DNA of 28,960 nucleotides, from the IMG/VR virus record IMGVR_UViG_3300024344_000095, positions 1-28,960 of that record; one strand, 5' to 3'. The translations under genes and the position numbers were made by a program. The notes below the pieces were generated by a model. It did no database searches. It was not told the DNA's origin and saw only the letters and a program-made list of their open reading frames with translations. This DNA is from a virus. Position 1 is the first letter of the stretch. Each line of letters opens with the position of its first letter. Shown piece by piece: positions 13,817-19,051 of the stretch.

Positions 13817-14833
13817 ATGCATAAAGAAGAAATAACTAGAACCCATGATAATTTAATGGATGTATCACTATTTGATATGCCTATTAAAAAAGTTATTAAC
13901 CCGCCAATAACTTTACCAGATGAAAACGGGGTACAAACACCCACACTTATGAATGACCAAGTAATTGTCTATAGACCCGATACTATGGAAATTTTAGGCC
14001 GTTCAAGAAGTAATAAGTACAAAATTATTGAGCCTTCAGTACTCTTTCAAAAACACGCTGAGAAAGTTCTGGAGCAGTCAGATTTACCTAAAAATGTGAT
14101 TGTGACTGATAGTATTTTTGAAGGAGGAAGAAAACAAAAAAGGACTGTAGAATATCCAGATTTAACTCATGTAATGCCAGATAATAGCAAGGTTAATATG
14201 AGAAGTGATATTTTTAATTCCGTTGATATGTCGTGGATGTATCAAGCTTTTGCGGGTGCTTATAGGGACTTATGTCGTAATTCTTTAGTTTTTGGCGGTC
14301 AAAGAATGTACCATGTAAAACAAAAACATACTACGGGTTTAAATGTTTCAGCTACACTTAATCAAGTAACTAAAACTATTCAAATGTTTAATGAGAATAA
14401 AGAACTTATGGATAAAATGATTAAGCAAGAAGTTACACTTGAACAGGTCGCTTATATTTTAGCTCAAAATATTGCTAAGAAAAAAAGCGGTCTTAGTCGT
14501 TATGGTATACAACAAAAAGTAGAGGTTAATAAAAAGCTTTTAGACTACTTTTTATTTCAATTTGATAAAGAAAAGGGAAATTTAGGCTCTACTGTCTGGA
14601 ACTTGTTTAATGCTCTTACTCATTGGAGTACACATATTGACGATACCTTTGAAAGAGAGAATGAAAAAACAGGTGAAATCAAAGAGGTTTCAATGACCAG
14701 AATCGGCTCAAAAACACATACGGCTCAAGTAAAAAGAGAGGATAAAGTAAGAGAATTTATGAATAGTGAGGACTGGCAAAATATGTTAGCAGGTGTTTTT
14801 ATTATTCCTAAAGGAGCAAATCTACAATTCTAA
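13817..14833 (+). CDS. DUF932-like phage/plasmid protein
   Basis: A 338-aa protein matching the DUF932 pattern: an early YRPDTMEILGRSRSNKYKIIEPSVLF segment, DMSWMYQAFAGAYRDLCRNSLVF, then a helical stretch and a C-terminal NLFNALTHWSTH. DUF932 proteins are abundant in phages and plasmids and are expressed early. Their biochemical role is unsettled, with proposed links to DNA replication or recombination. AAGGGAG lies 6 nt before the ATG. The upstream sequence (AACAAGGGAGTTTAAAATG) is repeated almost exactly before the gene at 15082. Confidence 0.75.
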   Translation: MHKEEITRTHDNLMDVSLFDMPIKKVINPPITLPDENGVQTPTLMNDQVIVYRPDTMEILGRSRSNKYKIIEPSVLFQKHAEKVLEQSDLPKNVIVTDSIFEGGRKQKRTVEYPDLTHVMPDNSKVNMRSDIFNSVDMSWMYQAFAGAYRDLCRNSLVFGGQRMYHVKQKHTTGLNVSATLNQVTKTIQMFNENKELMDKMIKQEVTLEQVAYILAQNIAKKKSGLSRYGIQQKVEVNKKLLDYFLFQFDKEKGNLGSTVWNLFNALTHWSTHIDDTFERENEKTGEIKEVSMTRIGSKTHTAQVKREDKVREFMNSEDWQNMLAGVFIIPKGANLQF

Positions 14834-14896
14834 TTAAGTTTATGACAATAAATTATAATAAACAACAAATGTCACTTAAACTTATGCGGGGTATCT

Positions 14897-14974
14897 ATGG
14901 GAGATTTAATTCTTTTACTAGGTAGGGTATTCCTAGTTTTGCTATTATTTATAATATTAGCATTAATACTCTAA
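14897..14974 (+). CDS. 25-aa single-span membrane peptide
   Basis: ATG 14897 to TAA 14974 encodes MGDLILLLGRVFLVLLLFII and five more residues, almost all hydrophobic apart from D3 and R10. GCGGGG lies 5 nt upstream as a possible ribosome site. It sits between the DUF932-like gene and a terminator. A second peptide with the same M-x-(S)DLIL start lies at 15850-15924 in the same position relative to a matching terminator, which supports both as real. Role unknown; membrane insertion is near certain if translated. Confidence 0.5.
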   Translation: MGDLILLLGRVFLVLLLFIILALIL

Positions 14975-14988
14975 GACTACAAACTAAG

Positions 14989-15010
14989 CCCCGCAATAGC
15001 GGGGTTTTTT
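14989..15010 (+). terminator. Rho-independent terminator
   Basis: CCCCGC (14989-14994), AATA loop, GCGGGG (14999-15004), then six T (15005-15010) and more T-rich sequence. A strong intrinsic terminator ending the rightward early operon 15 nt after the 25-aa peptide gene. Confidence 0.88.
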
Positions 15011-15017
15011 ATTTGTG

Positions 15018-15045
15018 TTTACAATAAATGAATTTTCTATATAAA
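15018..15045 (+). promoter_or_regulatory. Sigma70-like promoter between two transcription units
   Basis: TTTACA (15018-15023), a 16-nt spacer and TATAAA (15040-15045); both boxes are 5 of 6 matches. It lies directly after a terminator and 37 nt before the next gene, so it would restart transcription for the 15082-15924 unit. The 16-nt spacer is shared with the promoters at 16.6 kb. Confidence 0.6.
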
Positions 15046-15081
15046 ATTATAGTATTAACCATTTAACAAAGGGAGTTTAAA

Positions 15082-15357
15082 ATGGCGACTAAATACTACA
15101 CTAAATCTGAATTAATCAGATTAAATAATAAATCTATTAGAGAAAATAGAAATCAATCTTTAAATAGTGAAAAGGTTAAAAATCTTAACCCTAAATACAT
15201 ATATCCAGTTATGTTTGCAGATTTACATAATGATAACGAAATGCGAACTATCATACTATTTGATGAAAATAATAATCAAGGAATATTAGATATAAGTATT
15301 AATGATTATAATAAGTTAAATACTGTTAAAAAGCTTGTAGGGGGTCTTAATGCCTAG
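15082..15357 (+). CDS. Hypothetical protein, first gene of a small unit
   Basis: A 91-aa protein, asparagine-rich and polar (many N, D, K), with an N-terminal helix (YYTKSELIRLNNKSI) and a later strand region (YIYPVMFADLH, MRTIILFDENNNQGILDI). Family not recognised. AAAGGGAG lies 6 nt before the ATG, in a leader nearly identical to that of the DUF932-like gene. It overlaps the next gene by 8 nt. Confidence 0.5.
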   Translation: MATKYYTKSELIRLNNKSIRENRNQSLNSEKVKNLNPKYIYPVMFADLHNDNEMRTIILFDENNNQGILDISINDYNKLNTVKKLVGGLNA

Positions 15358-15589
15358 TACACCATATATGACCCAGAAACATTTTGAGGTATTAGCGGAT
15401 GAATTAGCACATGATAAGTTTTTTTATGATTGCTTAATCGCTTATCATGAAAAGCTAGATAGAATGATTAAGTATTGCCAAGATTCTAACCCCAGATTTG
15501 ACCTTAAAAAGTTTACCGCTAGAATTGATAAAACTTATAACCTTTTTGATAAAAATATGAGAAAAGCACTTGTTGGAGGTACTAAATGA
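15350..15589 (+). CDS. Hypothetical 79-aa protein
   Basis: A mostly helical protein (TQKHFEVLADELAHDKFFYDC, then a Lys-rich segment) of unknown family. AGGGGGT lies shortly before its ATG, inside the previous gene. It ends with GGTK, where GGAGGT also forms the ribosome site for the following gene, with which it overlaps by 4 nt. Small early phage proteins of this type often target host factors, but nothing here indicates a partner. Confidence 0.5.
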   Translation: MPSTPYMTQKHFEVLADELAHDKFFYDCLIAYHEKLDRMIKYCQDSNPRFDLKKFTARIDKTYNLFDKNMRKALVGGTK

Positions 15590-15846
15590 TAACTAAATTA
15601 GAGAAGGATAGAGTAAATACTGAATATTTCTTAAAATTTGAAAAACCGCACAATCTGAGGGGTAGAGAACACGGGCTTATAAGAGCTTATTCCAGTATGT
15701 ACGATTTTATGATTAATACCCCTACTGTTAATTTAACACCAAAAACTATTAGAGATGAACTACAAAAAAGACTTATTAAGCTTGGCTGTACTCATTTAGA
15801 GGTTAAAGGAGTTCCAGAATATATAGATATTAATGGAGGTACTTAA
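15586..15846 (+). CDS. Hypothetical 86-aa protein
   Basis: A protein starting MITKLEKDRVNTEYFLKFEK, with charged helices and a terminal GVPEYIDINGG. No family recognised. It overlaps the upstream gene (ATGA), with GGAGG 6 nt upstream of the ATG. Its last codons supply GGAGG for the 24-aa peptide that follows at 10-nt spacing, a junction that repeats the previous one (GGAGGTACT). Confidence 0.5.
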   Translation: MITKLEKDRVNTEYFLKFEKPHNLRGREHGLIRAYSSMYDFMINTPTVNLTPKTIRDELQKRLIKLGCTHLEVKGVPEYIDINGGT

Positions 15847-15849
15847 TTT

Positions 15850-15924
15850 ATGCTTAGTGATTTAATCTTATTTATGCTTATAATCTGTGTAGGTTGTTTT
15901 ATACTTGCATTTTATTGGAAATAG
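15850..15924 (+). CDS. 24-aa single-span membrane peptide
   Basis: ATG 15850 to TAG 15924 encodes MLSDLILFMLIICVGCFILA followed by FYWK: a single hydrophobic helix with one Asp near the start and Trp-Lys at the end. GGAGG lies 10 nt upstream. It corresponds in size, DLIL start and position (just before a GCCCCGC terminator) to the 25-aa peptide at 14897-14974. Role unknown. Confidence 0.5.
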   Translation: MLSDLILFMLIICVGCFILAFYWK

Positions 15925-15959
15925 ATATTAATTAGATATTTCATTAATTCCTTCTAATT

Positions 15960-16005
15960 AGCCCCGCAAATTGAGAACTGGGAGAACTCAAGCGGGGCTT
16001 TTTTT
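15960..16005 (+). terminator. Rho-independent terminator
   Basis: AGCCCCGC (15960-15967) pairs with GCGGGGCT (15992-15999), with an inner TTGAG/CTCAA stem (15971-15975 and 15987-15991), followed by seven T up to 16005. It closes the 15018-15924 unit. The outer stem is nearly the same as that of the terminator at 14989, with a different loop. Confidence 0.88.
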
Positions 16006-16594
16006 ATTTCGGGTATTATTGCGGATGCATCCAGATTTATTGAGGGTTTAGTCCTAGTTTACACTTAGCTTCAATTAGTGGCTTATGTGTTAAAATCTAA
16101 GGGTTTTTAGGGTGCTTATTGTTCGCAAATGGGCTAGGGAATAAGCCTAGAATTAAATCGAAACTAGTTAAAGTTGTCAGCCTAGTTTTGTATGCGGGTG
16201 TACCCGAAAAGCCCCTTAAATAAAAAAGGGAAATACCCAGTCATTCTATTAGATTATATCTAGATTAAATTTAGAGTTCATTCTAGGTTACCCCCAGTTC
16301 CCCCGACTACCTTGATTTATTAGTTTCGATAACTGGGATTATCACTAATAGTAACTGTAATTATCGAAAGTAATAGTTCATTATAGGTCAGTACCCTTTA
16401 TTGTAAAAAATGGCGGAATATATATATTTTTGGGGGTACTATAGGGTCACGGGGGGTGGTATGGTAAGGGTTATACAAAGTGAATAGAATTTTATAGAAA
16501 TTACCCTGTTAACTAGGAATCGCTTGCCCCTACGGTACCCTTACATATATATCTATATAATAGATGTAAGCCCCCGGGTAAGGGGGTATCTCCT
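16006..16594. other. Hairpin-rich non-coding control region
   Basis: About 590 nt without a supported gene on either strand. It contains the palindrome GGATGCATCC (16023-16032), a CTAGG/CCTAG hairpin (16134-16150), an AAACTAG/CTAGTTT stem (16161-16188) with a TGTCAGC in its loop, the large stem-loop at 16318-16375, a G-rich run on the + strand (GGGGG, GGG, GGGGGG and GGG between 16432 and 16470) that could form a quadruplex, a TTACAT/ATGTAA stem (16541-16569), and a CCCCC/GGGGG hairpin (16571-16586). The layout fits a regulatory region or replication origin between early and late genes; that function is inferred. Confidence 0.5.
16318..16375. repeat. 15-bp inverted repeat with 28-nt loop
   Basis: TATTAGTTTCGATAA (16318-16332) pairs with TTATCGAAAGTAATA (16361-16375) with a single mismatch. 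Nine central pairs (TTTCGATAA/TTATCGAAA) are perfect. There is no T-run on either side, so it is not a terminator. It may be an operator, an origin element or part of the leftward transcript from the promoter at 16595-16622. Confidence 0.65.
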
Positions 16595-16622
16595 ATTATA
16601 CACCTGTGTGCGTATTTGTCAA
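16595..16622 (-). promoter_or_regulatory. Consensus sigma70 promoter, leftward
   Basis: On the minus strand TTGACA (16622-16617), 16-nt spacer, TATAAT (16600-16595): both hexamers are perfect. It would fire leftward at about 16588 into a non-coding region whose neighbouring genes all point right, so it probably makes an antisense or structural RNA. The RNA would begin with a CCCCC/GGGGG hairpin followed by a TTACAT/ATGTAA hairpin. Confidence 0.8.
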
Positions 16623-16652
16623 GTAAAAAATTATTTTTATTTCAGAATTAAC

Positions 16653-16680
16653 TTGACAACTAGGAGATATCGTGTATAAT
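16653..16680 (+). promoter_or_regulatory. Consensus sigma70 promoter for the late operon, rightward
   Basis: TTGACA (16653-16658), 16-nt spacer, TATAAT (16675-16680): both hexamers are perfect. The start would be near 16687, directly before a hairpin GGTGAGTA/TACTCCACC (16688-16717, one bulge) that may protect the 5' end. It is 111 nt upstream of the first head gene and is divergent from the leftward promoter, the two -35 boxes being 30 nt apart. Confidence 0.85.
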
Positions 16681-16746
16681 ATAATAAGGTGAGTACAAAA
16701 CAAGCACATACTCCACCACTTTAATTAGTAAACACAAAAGGGAGAT

Positions 16747-16794
16747 ATGGTGCAGTCTGTACTAAGTAACACCTTGGGGGATAACATAAAATGA
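16747..16794 (+). CDS. Possible 15-aa leader peptide
   Basis: ATG 16747 follows AAAGGGAGAT and encodes MVQSVLSNTLGDNIK, ending TGA at 16792-16794. The stop overlaps the ATG of the next gene as ATGA. The gene downstream has only a distant GGGGG of its own, so translation of this peptide could deliver ribosomes to it. The spacing of GGGAG to the ATG is short (2 nt), so the peptide is uncertain. Confidence 0.35.
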   Translation: MVQSVLSNTLGDNIK

Positions 16795-17159
16795 CAGAAA
16801 AAACAAAAGCAACAGAACAAGAAAAAGCAGACGAATTTAAAAGAAAGTTTGGGTTAAATAAAGAAGACTCCGCAACTAAAAAACAAGAAGATTATTTAAA
16901 GAGACTTAGAGAGTTTTTTAAAAAGTTTAACGAGAATAGAAAAGAAAAGAAAAGACTTCCTACACTACCTCCAAATTTTTTAAGAAAGAGTATACCTTTA
17001 CCATCACAGTTAAAAAAACAGATGGATGAATATAAAAAGATGATGAGGCAAAATAAAGGTAAAAGTTTTAAGAAATTAACTGAGGCTGAACGCTTAGAAG
17101 GTATGGCTAACCAAAAAACCTATGCTAAAGGCGGCGGAGTTAGAAAAGTTAGATATTAA
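16791..17159 (+). CDS. Basic protein with C-terminal YAKGGGVRK tail, first late gene
   Basis: A 122-aa, highly charged, helical protein (many K, E, R) that ends KTYAKGGGVRKVRY. The same tail closes the proteins at 17560-18204 and 18201-18677, and a relaxed form closes 20705-21676. The body has no recognised domain. The ATG has GGGGG about 10 nt upstream and overlaps the putative leader peptide stop. It precedes the terminase genes; a DNA-bound or internal virion protein is a possibility. Confidence 0.55.
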   Translation: MTEKTKATEQEKADEFKRKFGLNKEDSATKKQEDYLKRLREFFKKFNENRKEKKRLPTLPPNFLRKSIPLPSQLKKQMDEYKKMMRQNKGKSFKKLTEAERLEGMANQKTYAKGGGVRKVRY

Positions 17160-17567
17160 ATGAACCTACTACCTCAAAAACCTAAACAAAAAAAAGAACT
17201 AACAGAAAAACAAGAGGCATTTGTAGATGCTCTTATAGATAACGGTGGAAGTGTACCCCAAGCAATGAAAACCGCAGGATATGAGCCTACATCACGCTCT
17301 TGGTTAGTTAATTCAGTTTCTAATGAGATAGTAGAACGAACACAGAACTATTTAGCGACACATGGAATGAAAGCCGCTAATAATTTGATAAGTGCTTTAG
17401 ACGAAGATGGAACAACCCCCAAGGGTGAGCTTAGATTAAAAGCCGCAGAAAGTCTTTTAAACCGCATAGGTATAGGTTCTAGAGAGACAGTAGACCACAA
17501 TGTGACAGCAATTCATGGTGTTGTCCTATTACCTAACAAACAGGAGGAAAAAATAATAAATGAGTAG
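17160..17567 (+). CDS. Terminase small subunit-like protein
   Basis: A 135-aa protein with LTEKQEAFVDALIDNGGSVPQ followed by AMKTAGYEPTSRSWLVN, the N-terminal helix-turn-helix of phage small terminases, then a helical oligomerisation-like region (ELRLKAAESLLNRIGIGSRE). Small terminases recognise the packaging site and present DNA to the large subunit. The ATG directly follows the previous stop (TAAATG). It overlaps the next gene by 8 nt. A second DNA-binding candidate lies at 18803-19051, so which of the two serves as small terminase is open. Confidence 0.65.
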   Translation: MNLLPQKPKQKKELTEKQEAFVDALIDNGGSVPQAMKTAGYEPTSRSWLVNSVSNEIVERTQNYLATHGMKAANNLISALDEDGTTPKGELRLKAAESLLNRIGIGSRETVDHNVTAIHGVVLLPNKQEEKIINE

Positions 17568-18204
17568 TATTAAAGAATTAGCAAAAGAAATGGATATTAA
17601 ATTACCTTCGTATGCTGTTAAACCTATTAATGATATGATAGCTAAGTATAAGAAAAATAATAAAATATCAGGTAATATAAGTAATAAATTAAAAAAACAA
17701 GCTATTAAAAAACATATGAATAGGTTAACTAAAAAAACTCATGCAGAGGAATATTCTACAGAAATAGCAGGTGCTTTATCTAGAGGTAAGGCTAAAAAAA
17801 GAGACCCTCTTAGTTTAAATGTATCTTATAAAAAGGGTGGCTCAGTAGATAAGAAAAAAAAGAAAAAAAGTAAATTACATATGGATAATCTCACTGGAAT
17901 TGGAGGTGGTGCATATGGGGATAAGGGTCTGGATTATAGTTTTGAAGCAGATAGCGAAAAATCTGTTACTAAAAATGTAAACTATAAAACTGGTATGGTT
18001 ACTGAAACTTTTAAAAAAGATGGTAAAACATATACAACTAAATACTCTTTAGACGCAATGAGACGTAGAGGTGAAGAAGGGGAGGCTAAGTTACCATACC
18101 GAACTTATAAATCTAAGAAGAAAAAGAAAATGGATAAGAAAAAAGGTGGCCCCATTAAAACCTACGCAAAAGGTGGAGGAGTAAGGAAACCTAAATACAA
18201 ATGA
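17560..18204 (+). CDS. Basic protein with C-terminal YAKGGGVRKPKYK tail
   Basis: A 214-aa, Lys-rich protein of unknown family. It has an N-terminal helical part, a KKGGSVDKKKKKKSK stretch around residue 95, a Gly-rich turn (GIGGGAYG), a beta-like segment (NYKTGMVTETFKKDGKTYTTKY), and a final KTYAKGGGVRKPKYK. Basic charge and the tail shared with two neighbours suggest a virion-internal or DNA-bound protein. AGGAGG lies about 12 nt upstream, and the start overlaps the terminase-like gene. It ends ATGA with the next. Confidence 0.55.
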   Translation: MSSIKELAKEMDIKLPSYAVKPINDMIAKYKKNNKISGNISNKLKKQAIKKHMNRLTKKTHAEEYSTEIAGALSRGKAKKRDPLSLNVSYKKGGSVDKKKKKKSKLHMDNLTGIGGGAYGDKGLDYSFEADSEKSVTKNVNYKTGMVTETFKKDGKTYTTKYSLDAMRRRGEEGEAKLPYRTYKSKKKKKMDKKKGGPIKTYAKGGGVRKPKYK

Positions 18205-18670
18205 ATCTAGTAGTTAAATTACTTCTTGCAGGAGTAAGCCGTGCTAATATAATAGCTAAGTATGGTAAGAAAGCTTATGATGCAGCTAAAAAAACTTTTG
18301 ACAAACTTGATAAAGCTGCAGCAAAATCAAAGATACTTAAAAAGGCTAATGAACCAATTTTTAAAAAGAAATTAAAAAAGGATATAGATTTAAAAGGTAA
18401 AAAAACAAAAACAGGTTACCCTGAATCAACACCAATTAATAAAAATAGAGTAACATTTAGAATGTGGAAAGATGGTATAAAAAGAGATTTTTTAGAAACA
18501 ACATCTGCTGATGTTGCTACAATAATTGCTGCACCTCCTACCGTAATGGGTGCTTCTATAGGTTTATCTAAATTACTAAGAAAAAGAGGATTAGGAAAAG
18601 AAAAAGATAAAAAGAATAGAGGTGGAATTATAAAGACCTACGCAAAAGGTGGAGGAGTAAGGAAACCTAA
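18160..18670 (+). repeat. Perfect 35-bp direct repeat encoding the shared C-terminal tail
   Basis: Bases 18160-18194 and 18636-18670 are identical. Both encode TYAKGGGVRKP near the C-terminus of two consecutive genes. The 476-nt distance equals one gene length, so recombination between the copies would remove exactly the gene at 18201-18677. A diverged third copy of the same peptide is at 17116-17156. Confidence 0.85.
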
Positions 18671-18677
18671 GTATTAG
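18201..18677 (+). CDS. Basic protein with hydrophobic segment and C-terminal YAKGGGVRKPKY tail
   Basis: A 158-aa protein: an N-terminal amphipathic segment (NLVVKLLLAGVSRANIIAKYG), a Lys-rich middle, a hydrophobic stretch around residues 104-124 (ADVATIIAAPPTVMGASIGL), and the tail KTYAKGGGVRKPKY. The hydrophobic stretch could interact with membrane or with other head proteins. The tail-coding DNA is identical over 35 bp to that of the upstream gene. It starts in an ATGA overlap and is followed without a gap by the next gene (TAGATG). Function unknown. Confidence 0.55.
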   Translation: MNLVVKLLLAGVSRANIIAKYGKKAYDAAKKTFDKLDKAAAKSKILKKANEPIFKKKLKKDIDLKGKKTKTGYPESTPINKNRVTFRMWKDGIKRDFLETTSADVATIIAAPPTVMGASIGLSKLLRKRGLGKEKDKKNRGGIIKTYAKGGGVRKPKY

Positions 18678-18869
18678 ATGCCCAAACCCTTTTTAACAAC
18701 AAAAAGCCCTAAATTTCATGACTGGATACGAGAAAAATTTAATGAAGACCCATCAACACTTAAACCCCAACAATTACATAATAAATTTATAGTTTACCTA
18801 GCATGGAGAAAAGCACAACCACCCAAGACACAAGAAAAACATCAACAATACCATTCGGATATAAATTAG
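18678..18869 (+). CDS. Hypothetical 63-aa protein
   Basis: A small protein (FHDWIREKFNEDPSTLKPQQL) with a helical, Trp-containing core and a polar Gln/His C-terminus. The ATG directly follows the stop of the previous gene. Its last 67 nt overlap the helix-turn-helix gene at 18803 in another frame, so the polar C-terminal part may be the secondary reading. No family recognised. Confidence 0.45.
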   Translation: MPKPFLTTKSPKFHDWIREKFNEDPSTLKPQQLHNKFIVYLAWRKAQPPKTQEKHQQYHSDIN

Positions 18870-19051
18870 ATGAAACAGACAAAAAGACGTTATTACCTAT
18901 CTCAGAAGAGCTTGAGGCTTATAGAAAAGCAAAAAATTATCTTCAATCTTGCTCTTATAGGGAAGTTGCTACTTGGCTTTCAGCCACAACAGGCAGAAAA
19001 ATATCCCCCCAAGGTCTTAGAAAAAAGGTATTAAAAGAAAAAAGTGAATGA
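18803..19051 (+). CDS. Helix-turn-helix protein upstream of the large terminase
   Basis: An 82-aa protein; after a polar N-terminus it has SEELEAYRKAKNYLQ and CSYREVATWLSATTGRKISP followed by QGLRKKV, a helix-turn-helix of the type found just ahead of large terminase genes. It could be a small terminase or a DNA-recognition partner. It overlaps the preceding gene by 67 nt in a different frame and the terminase gene by 8 nt. No ribosome site is visible, so coupling is likely. Confidence 0.6.
   Translation: MEKSTTTQDTRKTSTIPFGYKLDETDKKTLLPISEELEAYRKAKNYLQSCSYREVATWLSATTGRKISPQGLRKKVLKEKSE

Larger units (their letters stand above)
2048..16621 (+). repeat. Dispersed, strand-biased TGTCA/TGTCAGC motif field
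   Basis: By eye, 53 copies of TGTCA lie on the + strand from 2048 to 16621, against about 13 of the reverse complement TGACA. After 16660 there are none on the + strand (nine TGACA instead), and none in 1-2047. TGTCAGC occurs 15 times (2220, 3914, 6756, 7671, 8043, 8250, 8409, 10921, 11753, 11856, 11889, 11903, 13434, 13477, 16175), and GCTGACA was not seen. Copies lie in leftward genes, rightward genes and non-coding gaps and are read in different frames, so the constraint acts on the DNA strand. Confidence 0.8.

Noticed and set aside
16437-16450. CTATAGGG on the + strand, similar to the core of a T7-type promoter
   Set aside because: Only the 8-nt core matches; the upstream part of the T7/T3 consensus is missing, it occurs once, and no single-subunit RNA polymerase gene is present in the window.
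2048-16621. TGTCA copies interpreted as leftward -35 boxes (TTGACA)
   Set aside because: Only about eight of the 53 copies are followed by A to give TTGACA on the minus strand, most have no -10 box at the right distance, and the preferred extension is GC, not A.
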